NCBI GenBank assembly: GCA_021323815.1
Contig: JAJPKG010000443.1
Coordinates: forward strand, 1 to 16,721
From: Pseudomonadota bacterium
GTDB taxonomy: Bacteria > Chloroflexota > Ktedonobacteria > Ktedonobacterales > JACDGC01
DNA: 16,721 bases
Direction: 5' to 3'
Shown here: positions 6,433 to 12,613 of the stretch, in pieces
How positions within the stretch are numbered: position 1 is the first letter of the stretch
Layout of the letters: each line of letters starts with the position of its first letter
Position numbers and translations under genes: made by a program
The notes under the pieces: model-generated
What the model was told of the DNA's origin: nothing
What the model saw: the letters and a program-made list of their open reading frames with translations, nothing else
Database searches by the model: none

Positions 6433-7359
6433 TCAGCCCAGCAGGGCGTTGGTGAAATAGGATGCGCAGTCGGGTTCGGGGATCTCGCCCAGCGCATTGT
6501 GTTGCCACAGGAAGCGGGCGAAGCCACGCCAGTCTTCAAGGCGATGGATGCCCCAGGAAGCGACATCATTGCGCCATTCACGGCTGAGATCGCGCAGGCT
6601 CAGTTCGGTGGCGCGGGGATCGGTGAATAACCACCCGCCGAGCGATGCACCGGCTGAGACGATCTCGCCTGCGGTGCCATCTGGGTCTGCCACCGCTTCG
6701 GCATAACCGCGCCGCAGGGCAGCCAATGCGCGGCGGGCGGCATCCGCGCGTGAGGCATCGGTCAGCAGCGCGTCAGCAGCAAAAATCACCGGCGCATTGT
6801 AATTGGGAATGCCGTAATCGCCCGGCGCAAACGAAACGAGTTCGATCCCTGCCGCTCGCGCCTCCATGCCCTCGATGGCGTCGTAAACCCACAGGAAATC
6901 GTATTCGCCGGCCTGCAAGCCCGCGACCGAGGCGAAGCGCGTCACGCGCAGATCAAACATGGGATCGGTTGCGCCGTCATGCGCCATCATCGCGCTGATA
7001 ACGGCTCGTTCCAGCGCGGGATGCCCAAAGCTGGCGTAGCGCCTGCCTGCAAGATCCGCCGGGCGCGTGATGCCGCTCGCTTTCAGCGCGACCAGCGACG
7101 AGTGATGGCGCTGGCCGACAGCGGCGACGCTCACCAGCGGCACGCCTTTCGCCCGCTGATCGATGACTGTGCCGGCGAAGGCATAAGCGAAATCCGCCGC
7201 GCCTGCGCGCACCAGATCGACCACGCTGCGGTCGCGCTCTGCCGGCAGGATGCGCGCTTCCACGCCTTCCGCCGCGAAATAGCCGCGCGCCTGCGCCAGC
7301 AACAGCCCACTATGATTCGGATTTGCCGCCCAGTCCAGGGCGATGGTGATGCTTGCCAT
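6433..7359 (-). CDS. Second THI5/NMT1-type pyrimidine-binding protein, lacking a signal peptide
   Basis: 308 residues from ATG 7359, which has AGGAG 7 bases upstream. A longer in-frame start at 7440 is rejected because it would translate one arm of the inverted repeat. It opens immediately with MASITIALDWAANPNHSG, the family's first beta-strand and ligand motif, so there is no room for a signal peptide or lipobox. The body parallels its neighbour at 5258-6406 (SGITRPADLAGRRYASFGHPA, YDFLWVYDAIEG, a C-terminal SYFTNALL matching MFTNAFL), so the two are clear but diverged paralogues. The position that is the active-site His in yeast Thi5 (His66) appears to be Thr, and no CCCFC motif is present, which argues against HMP synthase activity. 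It may be a cytosolic binder or a receptor that lost its export signal. GC-rich codon use matches its neighbours. Confidence 0.85.
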   Translation of the reverse strand: MASITIALDWAANPNHSGLLLAQARGYFAAEGVEARILPAERDRSVVDLVRAGAADFAYAFAGTVIDQRAKGVPLVSVAAVGQRHHSSLVALKASGITRPADLAGRRYASFGHPALERAVISAMMAHDGATDPMFDLRVTRFASVAGLQAGEYDFLWVYDAIEGMEARAAGIELVSFAPGDYGIPNYNAPVIFAADALLTDASRADAARRALAALRRGYAEAVADPDGTAGEIVSAGASLGGWLFTDPRATELSLRDLSREWRNDVASWGIHRLEDWRGFARFLWQHNALGEIPEPDCASYFTNALLG

Positions 7360-7382
7360 GTGGATACTCCTACTCTGAAAAA

Positions 7383-7524
7383 GACGAGACGCGAAGGAAA
7401 CGAAGAGACGTGAAGATTGCATTTGCATTGGAATCTTCATCTGATTTTGGGTATTCCTGATGCTTCTTCGTCCCCTTCATTTTCCTCGTGTCCTTCAAAC
7501 CCTTCGTGTTCTTCGCGTCTCGTC
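7383..7524. repeat. Related long inverted repeat inside the thi operon (copy 2)
   Basis: A perfect 14-base inverted repeat, GACGAGACGCGAAG at 7383-7396 and its complement at 7511-7524, spans the 173-base gap between permease and signal-less binding protein. Inside lies a second perfect stem, GAAGATT/AATCTTC (7412-7418 with 7432-7438). The right part is a run of degenerate CTTCGTGTxCTTC units. The core GACG-(G/A)-GA-(A)-CGCGAAG resembles the element at 5092-5251. In mRNA it would fold between the two genes and could lower or uncouple expression of the binding proteins. Confidence 0.7.
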
Positions 7525-7532
7525 CTTCATCT

Positions 7533-8378
7533 TCATCCTTCGCCTCCAGCCACTTTGCGGCGGGCGGCGAAAAACCAGGGGATGGTGACGCGCTCGATCA
7601 CCATCACCAACAAGAAGAGCGCGACGCTGGCGATGGCGGTGACAGCGATGGCCCCGATGACGAGATCCACTCGGAATGCCGCCTGCTTCTCGCGCAGATA
7701 GACGCCCAACCCTTGCTCTGCCCCGACGTATTCGGCGAAGATCGCGCCGATGACGCTATAGGTGATGGCGATGCGGATGCCGGAAAAGATCGCTGGCAGC
7801 GCGTTGGGGAGCCGCACCAGATAGAAGATCTGCCAGAGCGACGCGCCGAAGCTGCGATAGAGCCGGATGAGGTCGGGTTCGGTGGCGCGCAGCCCGTCCA
7901 GCCCGGCCACGGTGATGGGAAAGAAGCACACCAGCACAATGACGATGACTTTCGCCGTCAGATCGGTGCCGAACCACAGTTGCAGCAGCGGCGCGAGTGC
8001 CACAATGGGAATGCTCTGCGACGCCACGAACAGCGGCGACAGCGCCGCACGCAACGGGGGGATGAGATCCAGCAGCGCGGCGGTTCCCAGCCCGAAGGCC
8101 AGCGCGTAAGCGAAACCAATGGCTGTCTCTTGCAGCGTCACCACCAGCGCCGGTTGCAGGTTCGCCCAGTCCGCCAGGGTGTGTTGAGCGATCTGCGAGG
8201 GCGCGGGCAGAATCAGCGCGTTGATGTTGGCGCTCGTGACATAGATCTGCCACGCGCCGAGGACGATCCCCAGCGCGGCCAGCGGCGCGAGGATTTTGCC
8301 GGCGGTTCGCGCCGCCCGGTGCCAGGGGATGCCGCTCCACCACGCGGCGATGCGCTGTTGAGTGATGCTCGTGTTCAC
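7533..8378 (-). CDS. thiX: ABC transporter permease, NitT/TauT-type, for thiamine pyrimidine precursor (ThiX-like)
   Basis: 281 residues. The start is GTG at 8378, overlapping the ATPase stop (GTGA), with GGAGG 7 bases upstream, so translation is coupled. About six membrane segments are evident: 29-46, 76-105, 112-130, 139-160, 196-215 and 238-262. The EAA-like cytosolic loop that docks on the ATPase is visible at about 168-205: RLYRSFGASLWQIFYLVRLP, then PAIFSGIRIA. This is the permease family of the sulfonate, nitrate/taurine and formylaminopyrimidine importers. The TPP riboswitch and THI5-type receptors in the same operon point to the pyrimidine moiety of thiamine. It would work as a dimer with two copies of the ATPase. 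Confidence 0.92.
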   Translation of the reverse strand: MNTSITQQRIAAWWSGIPWHRAARTAGKILAPLAALGIVLGAWQIYVTSANINALILPAPSQIAQHTLADWANLQPALVVTLQETAIGFAYALAFGLGTAALLDLIPPLRAALSPLFVASQSIPIVALAPLLQLWFGTDLTAKVIVIVLVCFFPITVAGLDGLRATEPDLIRLYRSFGASLWQIFYLVRLPNALPAIFSGIRIAITYSVIGAIFAEYVGAEQGLGVYLREKQAAFRVDLVIGAIAVTAIASVALFLLVMVIERVTIPWFFAARRKVAGGEG

Positions 8379-9202
8379 AGCTGCGCCTCCAATGCCGTCA
8401 ACAGCCGGCGGCGCAGCTCAACGAATTCCGCGCTGCCTTGCACCGCCAGATCGCGCGGGCGCGGCAGGGCCACGTCGATGACGGCGCGCACAGTGCCGGG
8501 GCGTGGCGACAGCACGAAGACGCGATCCGACAGCAACAGCGCCTCATCCACGTCATGCGTCACCAGGATGATGGTCTTGCCCAACCCTTGCCATGCTTCC
8601 AGCAGCCAGTGACGCAGATCCGCCCGCGTCAGAGCATCCAGCGCGCCGAAGGGTTCGTCCAGCAGCAGCACGGGGCCGCTGGCCAGGGCGGCGCGCACCA
8701 ATGCCACGCGCTGGCGCATCCCCCCCGACAGGGCATGGGGATATGCTCGCTCGAACTGAGATAAACCGAAGCGGGCGAAAAGGTCGCGCGCCTGAGCGCG
8801 GGCGATGTTGCCCGGCACGCCGTGCACCCGCAACCCGGCGACGGCATTCCCCAGCGCCGTGCGCCAGGGCAGCAGCAGATCGCGCTGGGGCATGAGGCCG
8901 ATGCGCCCCAGACGCTGACGCGGCGTGGTGGGCTGGCCGTCAAGCAGCACAACCCCGGCGGTGGGGGCATCCAGCCCTGCCAGGATGCCCAGCAAGGTCG
9001 ATTTGCCGCAGCCGCTCGGCCCGATGACGCTGGCAAATTCGCCCGGCGCGACACTCAGGCTCACATCGCGCAACGCCGCGACCCGCTGCCCGTCATCGCC
9101 GCGATAGGTGTGGCTGACATTCATGGCGGCAATACACTGCTCGCCGGGTTTTGGTGCACGATCACTGCTAGGATGCTGGAAGGACGCGGTGATATCCAGC
9201 AT
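8375..9202 (-). CDS. thiZ: ABC transporter ATP-binding protein for thiamine pyrimidine precursor (ThiZ-like)
   Basis: 275 residues, complete. Walker A GPSGCGKST at 61-69, Q-loop Q106, signature LSGGMRQR at 158-165, Walker B VLLLDEP at 178-184 followed by the D-loop (ALD, to 189), and switch His216 in LVTHD. It belongs to the NitT/TauT (SsuB/ThiZ) subfamily and energises import through the permease encoded 4 bases into its end. The start at 9202 has GAGGGG 8 bases upstream. An internal ATG at 9124 would still keep all motifs and is the main alternative. It is the first gene after the riboswitch and terminator, so it should be made only when thiamine pyrophosphate is scarce. Confidence 0.93.
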   Translation of the reverse strand: MLDITASFQHPSSDRAPKPGEQCIAAMNVSHTYRGDDGQRVAALRDVSLSVAPGEFASVIGPSGCGKSTLLGILAGLDAPTAGVVLLDGQPTTPRQRLGRIGLMPQRDLLLPWRTALGNAVAGLRVHGVPGNIARAQARDLFARFGLSQFERAYPHALSGGMRQRVALVRAALASGPVLLLDEPFGALDALTRADLRHWLLEAWQGLGKTIILVTHDVDEALLLSDRVFVLSPRPGTVRAVIDVALPRPRDLAVQGSAEFVELRRRLLTALEAQL

Positions 9203-9330
9203 GCGAGAATCCCCTCACTTTCACGTTCCACGCAGGGAAAAGCCGGCGAGCGCCTAAGGGCGTTCCGCCACCGCTTAGGGGTGAGGCATGCCTCCCCCAC
9301 CGCCTTCGCGGGCTGGATACTGGAGGCAAC
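9203..9330 (-). other. Structured leader between the riboswitch terminator and the first thi gene
   Basis: 128 bases with no gene. They contain a perfect 12-base palindrome GAGGCATGCCTC (9283-9294), extendable with a bulge to a G/C-rich hairpin of about 8 pairs. A nested hairpin follows: CCTAAG (9253-9258) with CTTAGG (9274-9279), enclosing GGCG/CGCC (9259-9262 with 9266-9269). The ATPase ribosome site lies at its end. Possible roles are an operator, an RNA stabiliser or a repeat remnant. Confidence 0.5.
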
Positions 9331-9356
9331 AAAAACACCTGCGGGGGGCGCAGGTG
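9331..9356 (-). terminator. Intrinsic terminator of the TPP riboswitch
   Basis: In the minus-strand RNA an 8-bp perfect stem, CACCUGCG with CGCAGGUG, and a CCCCC loop are followed directly by UUUUU. It lies about 18 bases after the aptamer and before the first gene. This fits transcription attenuation: ligand-bound aptamer leaves the terminator free to form. No clear extended antiterminator pairing was found beyond a 5-base match between the terminator 3' arm and the aptamer's ACCUG (9403-9407). Confidence 0.92.
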
Positions 9357-9374
9357 AGAGGATAGCGTGCGACG

Positions 9375-9466
9375 GCAATTCCTACGCTGGCATTACCCAG
9401 TTCAGGTTTCACGGTCGGCGGCAGATCGTCCGCCCTCTCAGCCTGGCTGCCCCAAGCTCCCGTTGC
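9375..9466 (-). ncRNA. TPP riboswitch aptamer (THI element)
   Basis: Read on the minus strand, the THI-box landmarks appear in order: stem P2 AGCUU/AGGCU closing on GGCUGAGAG, then the pyrophosphate-binding side ACCUGAACUGGGUAAUGCC, then CAGCGUAGGAA. P1 is GCAA (9463-9466) with UUGC (9375-9378), and P5 is CUGG/CCAG around GUAAUG. The P3 region carries extra GC-rich pairs (GGGCGGAC with GCCGCC). Known function: binds thiamine pyrophosphate. Here it sits between a promoter and a terminator ahead of a pyrimidine-precursor importer, so it is an OFF switch for thiamine salvage. Confidence 0.95.
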
Positions 9467-9491
9467 AGTGCGTATGTGGTTGTCCCTATTA

Positions 9492-9521
9492 ACGATATCT
9501 TTTTAGTGGGGGCGATGTCAA
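9492..9521 (-). promoter_or_regulatory. Promoter of the thi operon
   Basis: Minus-strand consensus TTGACA (9516-9521) and TATCGT (9492-9497) with an 18-base spacer. Transcription would begin near 9485, about 20 bases before the aptamer's first stem. Confidence 0.7.
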
Positions 9522-9604
9522 GGTCGCCCTGATTTCCTTTACCGTTGATCTGTGCCACTCCGCGTGACGCAAAACGTTCCCGCCCCACAACCTTGCCGCC
9601 AGCG

Positions 9605-9811
9605 CTAAGCCCGCTGCCCGGCTTGGTGGGCTTGTGCCACGTCCCGGCGGAGTTCTTTGCGCAGATGGTGCAGCGTTGTCAGGCGTTTTTTTAGCGTTTG
9701 CGGCGAATGCGTGGTTGCCAGGTGGTCCTGATTGTGTTCCAGAATGGCGATGACAGTTGCGAGCAGTTGCTCAGCTTCTTCTAATTGTTCAACCTGTGCG
9801 CGAGACATCAT
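9605..9811 (-). CDS. Small helical, charged hypothetical protein
   Basis: 68 residues, or 67 if the second of two adjacent ATG codons is used. GAGAGG lies 5 and 8 bases upstream of them. The sequence is almost wholly amphipathic helix, rich in Glu, Gln, Leu and Arg, with heptad-like spacing (VEQLEEAEQLLATVIAIL, then LKKRLTTLHHLRKELR), which suggests a two-helix hairpin or dimeric coiled coil. No membrane segment, cysteines or DNA-binding motif. Cytosolic. It lies between rpmE and the thi promoter and is probably its own transcription unit. Function unknown. Confidence 0.6.
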   Translation of the reverse strand: MMSRAQVEQLEEAEQLLATVIAILEHNQDHLATTHSPQTLKKRLTTLHHLRKELRRDVAQAHQAGQRA

Positions 9812-9960
9812 GCGTTCCTCTCTGATACATAATACAGTCTGGTGATATAGCCCACTGAGGAAGCTATAGCATAGTTATGCCCAATCATAACGCCGTTGGC
9901 AAGCGATGGGAAAAATGACTCATCCCGCTCTTGTTCGCGCTGGCATCACCCGATGGAACA

Positions 9961-9992
9961 ATCCCCTCTCGGCTGAATGCGCGAGAGGGGAT
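9961..9992 (-). terminator. Hairpin terminator downstream of rpmE
   Basis: A perfect 11-bp stem, ATCCCCTCTCG (9961-9971) with its complement at 9982-9992, and a 10-base loop, 21 bases after the rpmE stop. The RNA after the stem reads UGUUCC, a weak U-tract, so termination may be partial or assisted. Confidence 0.65.
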
Positions 9993-10013
9993 AGGTGGTG
10001 CAGCAAACAAAAC

Positions 10014-10226
10014 CTAGAGGTTTTCGTCTTCCAGGTTGAAACGCTTGCGGAAGCGCTCCACGCGGCCTGCGGTGTCAAGGATGCGCTGCTGGCCGGTATA
10101 GAAGGGGTGGCACTTCGAGCACACGTCCACTTTCAGCACTTTCTTGGTGCTGCCCACCTTGAAGGTGTTGCCACAGGCGCAGGTGACGGTCGCCTCGGTA
10201 TATTGCGGATGCAGTTTCTCTTTCAT
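10014..10226 (-). CDS. rpmE: Ribosomal protein bL31, zinc-binding type
   Basis: 70 residues, the normal length. It starts MKEKLHPQY and carries the zinc ligands C16-x-C18 and C36-x-x-C39 (VCSKCHPFYTG), so it is the zinc-containing form rather than the zinc-free paralogue made in zinc starvation. TGQQRILDTAGRVERFRKRF is the conserved C-terminal block. Longer in-frame starts upstream are rejected because the frame would run through the leader hairpin and promoter. The ribosome site is weak (CCGAGA), consistent with control at the leader. L31 joins the large subunit and contacts the small-subunit head. It has its own promoter and terminator. Confidence 0.96.
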   Translation of the reverse strand: MKEKLHPQYTEATVTCACGNTFKVGSTKKVLKVDVCSKCHPFYTGQQRILDTAGRVERFRKRFNLEDENL

Positions 10227-10303
10227 GAGATCTCGGTCGGGGTCCTTTCGGTGATATCCTTCGCCATACGGAGGCGCGATGAGTCCCCGGCGCTGGCTGA
10301 CAA

Positions 10304-10336
10304 GGGCGACATGCATCGGGAATCGATGCATTGCCC
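10304..10336 (-). promoter_or_regulatory. Candidate L31 leader hairpin at the 5' end of the rpmE transcript
   Basis: Directly after the predicted start, the RNA folds into a perfect 8-bp stem, AUGCAUCG/CGAUGCAU (10324-10331 with 10311-10318), loop AUUCC, extended below an internal bulge by GGGC/GCCC (10333-10336 with 10304-10307). The 5' untranslated region is about 108 bases long. Ribosomal-protein leaders, including L31 leaders in other phyla, commonly bind their own product. That role here is inference. Confidence 0.5.
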
Positions 10337-10340
10337 GTCT

Positions 10341-10349
10341 ATTATAGCA
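10341..10349 (-). promoter_or_regulatory. Extended -10 promoter of rpmE
   Basis: Minus-strand TGCTATAAT is an extended -10 with a perfect hexamer. No -35 at proper spacing is evident, which such promoters tolerate. Start near 10334. Confidence 0.65.
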
Positions 10350-10399
10350 CATCTCGCGTCAAATTGCCCGGAAGGACTGAGACGAATGGCCGGCAAGCA

Positions 10400-11395
10400 T
10401 TAATTGAGTGCGACGGGGACCGCGCGCCAGGTGTTGTTGGTGAGGTTGAAGATCGTATCCTGGCTGAGATTGCCGCCGATCCATACCGTGCCGGTGGGGG
10501 TGACAGCGATGGTGTTGAGTTGCGCGTCGGCGGGCGCGGGGATCTGGTGCCATTGCCCGTCGGGCGTGCGCTCAACCACCAGACCGTGATCGCCGATCAC
10601 CCACACCGTGCCGTCGGCGATGGCCACTGCGCGCCCGGTAACATTGATCGGCGCGGTGATCTCGCCCCACAAGCCGTTGCTGCCCAGGCGGATCATGGTG
10701 CCGTTGTCGCCGGTCGCCCAGCCATCATCCGCTGTGAGTGCCAGACCATAGACGTTGATGTGGGTGAAATGCTCCTGGTGGTGCCAGGCCGTGCCGTCAA
10801 AATGGACGAACGCGCCCTCTTCCCCGACCGCCCATACGTCGTCTGGCGCGCGGGCCGCGACGGCATAGAGATCGTTGCTCATGTTGTTGGGGAACTGCGT
10901 CCAGGTGCCGGCGTGGTCGTGATAGAGCGCGCCGCCGTCGCCCACCGCCCAGCCATCTGTCGCGCTGGTGAAGGCCAGACCATTGATCGGCGCGCCGAAT
11001 TGCTGGCGCTGCCACGCGCCGTTGCTCCCACGCGCAAAGACGAAGCCGCTCTCTTGCGTGGCGTCGCCATGCGCGGCGTCGGTGCGCGCGCCGCCCACCC
11101 ACAGCACGCCACCGGCAATGGCGATGGCTTTCAGCGCGTCACCCTGCTGCACCGGCGGCTGGTCAGGATCAAGCTGCCATGTGCCGTTGTTCTCGCGCAG
11201 CAACACGGCGCGCCCTTTGCTCGGCTGCAAGCCCACTGCATACCCGCTCTGCGGCCCGTCGAGCGCGATGGCGGTGATGTACAGGTCATGTGGCGAGTCC
11301 AGCAGGGCGAGATCCGGTCCGCAGCCCGCCAGCGCCAGCATGATCAGCAGGACACCTCCCAACCATCCCATCTGTCGCCCGAAATTCCCGCGCAT
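10400..11395 (-). CDS. Lipoprotein with a predicted seven-bladed beta-propeller (YCF48/Ycf-like repeats)
   Basis: 331 residues from ATG 11395; an in-frame ATG at 11431 would add 12 residues but sits only about 8 bases after the predicted transcription start. A lipoprotein signal (GWLGGVLLIMLALAGC, Cys25) tethers it outside the membrane. Seven blade-like motifs recur about every 35-45 residues: SGYAVG, VLWVGG, DGWAVGDGG, DVWAVGEEG, DGWATGDNG, TVWVIGDHG and TVWIGG. This D-x-W-A-V-G pattern is typical of YCF48/HCF136-like and related propellers. In photosynthetic organisms such proteins assist photosystem II assembly. In this setting a protein-assembly or binding scaffold is all that can be said. 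The ribosome site (AAAGGA) is very close to ATG 11395. No catalytic residues are recognised. Confidence 0.8.
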   Translation of the reverse strand: MRGNFGRQMGWLGGVLLIMLALAGCGPDLALLDSPHDLYITAIALDGPQSGYAVGLQPSKGRAVLLRENNGTWQLDPDQPPVQQGDALKAIAIAGGVLWVGGARTDAAHGDATQESGFVFARGSNGAWQRQQFGAPINGLAFTSATDGWAVGDGGALYHDHAGTWTQFPNNMSNDLYAVAARAPDDVWAVGEEGAFVHFDGTAWHHQEHFTHINVYGLALTADDGWATGDNGTMIRLGSNGLWGEITAPINVTGRAVAIADGTVWVIGDHGLVVERTPDGQWHQIPAPADAQLNTIAVTPTGTVWIGGNLSQDTIFNLTNNTWRAVPVALN

Positions 11396-11445
11396 GTCCT
11401 TTGGCCCGGCTTTCTCCGCTAGCGATATCATCGTTGCCGAGAACT

Positions 11446-11454
11446 ATTATAGCA
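11446..11454 (-). promoter_or_regulatory. Extended -10 promoter of the beta-propeller lipoprotein
   Basis: Minus-strand TGCTATAAT, followed by AG exactly as at the rpmE promoter. No convincing -35. It lies between the stop of the ferric-reductase-like gene and the lipoprotein start, so the lipoprotein can be transcribed separately. Confidence 0.55.
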
Positions 11455-11497
11455 TGGGCAGGGCCTCAGGACGGTGGAATTTTGGTGAATGAAGCGC

Positions 11498-12613
11498 TCA
11501 TTGGATGGTTGACAGGCTTGAGGAAGATGTGGTTGGCGTCGCGTCGATTTGCCCCTGGAAGGTGGTGTCACCAGTGAAGCGCAAGGCGAGGTTTACCTGC
11601 AATCGCGTGCCGCCGTTGCTGAGCTGCGCTTGCACGCGCCATGTGCGGTCGCCTTCCAGCGAACCGAGCGTGCCGGAATAGAGATCCGGCTTGGTTGACG
11701 TGCCGAGCGTGACTGTGCCGGTGCCGACGCTCAGACTGCCATCGTTCAGTTGTTGTGCCTGCACCTGCACCTGCACCACGCCGCCGGCTATGGTGTTGAG
11801 CGTCATGTGCAGTGTCAGCGTCACATTGCCCGACGCATCGGGATTCGTCTGCGACAGTGTGCCGGTGACGGTATCGCTGAAGCCACTTTTGAAAGGATCG
11901 CCTGTCGCGGCCTGAGTGACGTTGCTGCTCTGCGTGCTGCCCACGCTTGCCGTTGCGGGTCGGCTGCCGCCCGCCAGCGCGCTCCAGTTCGGTTGCAGCG
12001 GTCCCAGCAGCGCCCACAGGGCCAGCGCCAGCAATCCCAGGCCGGCGAAGGCGGCGACGACGGGATGCGACTTGCCGCGCTCGGTGGCCGGCACCAGCAG
12101 GCGGTTGAGCAGCAGCACGCCGATCAGCGTCACGCTGCCGCCATAGATCAACAGGCCGTACCAGGTGCGCGTGTCGGAGCCAGTCCCCAGGCCGTGCAAC
12201 GTCACCAGCGCATAGCCCACCAGCGTCAGCACGTGAATGCGCCGCCACCATGTGTAACCGATGCGTGGGCGCAACCATGTGCTCACCAGAATCGCCAAGC
12301 CCAGATATAGCCCGGTGGTGCCCAGGCCCATCCACAGCGGGCGATACGTGCTGACGAACGGCAGCAGCACCGCGCCCAGGCCGAAATGAGTGAAAGGATC
12401 GACCGCGACGGCCAGCACGTGCAGCGCTGTGAAGACCAAACCGGCCAGCGCCAGGAAGTTATGCATCTCGGCGTTGATCAGGCGCGGCCAGCGGGCGGAT
12501 TGCCAGTGTTGCGTCAGCGCCAGCCCCACCGCCACAGAGCCGGTGAACAGCAGATAGGCCACCAGGCCGCTCGCGCGAGCAGTTTCCCAGGTGACCGCTT
12601 GCCAGAAACTCAT
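11498..12613 (-). CDS. Ferric-reductase-like haem b membrane protein with extracytoplasmic C-terminal domain
   Basis: 371 residues. Six membrane segments, about 14-34, 48-71, 95-112, 124-142, 152-171 and 184-204. The haem ligands expected of the ferric-reductase-like transmembrane family are present as two pairs in adjacent helices: H51/H65 (MHNFLALAGLVFTALH) and H127/H140 (RRIHVLTLVGYALVTLHG). By the positive-inside rule (RPR and RR before helix 4, ERGK before helix 6) both termini face outside. There is no FAD/NAD-binding domain as in true ferric reductases. Instead residues 205-371 form a Ser/Thr-rich linker and a beta-rich domain (TLTLHMTLNT, VQVQVQAQQL) ending in a Ser-rich tail. The start overlaps the apbE stop as ATGA, with GAGG 7 bases upstream, so the two are translationally coupled. 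Probably passes electrons across the membrane. Confidence 0.85.
   Translation of the reverse strand: MSFWQAVTWETARASGLVAYLLFTGSVAVGLALTQHWQSARWPRLINAEMHNFLALAGLVFTALHVLAVAVDPFTHFGLGAVLLPFVSTYRPLWMGLGTTGLYLGLAILVSTWLRPRIGYTWWRRIHVLTLVGYALVTLHGLGTGSDTRTWYGLLIYGGSVTLIGVLLLNRLLVPATERGKSHPVVAAFAGLGLLALALWALLGPLQPNWSALAGGSRPATASVGSTQSSNVTQAATGDPFKSGFSDTVTGTLSQTNPDASGNVTLTLHMTLNTIAGGVVQVQVQAQQLNDGSLSVGTGTVTLGTSTKPDLYSGTLGSLEGDRTWRVQAQLSNGGTRLQVNLALRFTGDTTFQGQIDATPTTSSSSLSTIQ

Noticed and set aside
6433..7359. Thi5-type HMP synthase
   Set aside because: The position of the catalytic His in yeast Thi5 aligns to Thr and the CCCFC motif is missing. The operon context is transport.
5092..7524. Composite transposon bounded by the two inverted repeats
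   Set aside because: No transposase, no target-site duplication seen, and the repeats are internally palindromic rather than simple terminal repeats. Kept only as a repeat-family finding.
7488..8612. 374-codon plus-strand frame
   Set aside because: It is antisense to the permease and ATPase, which have full family motifs. Its product is low-complexity, rich in Gln, Arg, Asp and Gly.
10227..10352. N-terminal extension of L31 by 42 codons
   Set aside because: It would translate the promoter and leader hairpin, and L31 proteins are about 70 residues and start at MKEKLHP.
10331..11422. 363-codon plus-strand frame
   Set aside because: Antisense to the propeller lipoprotein, whose lipobox and seven repeats are clear. 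No ribosome site or domain.
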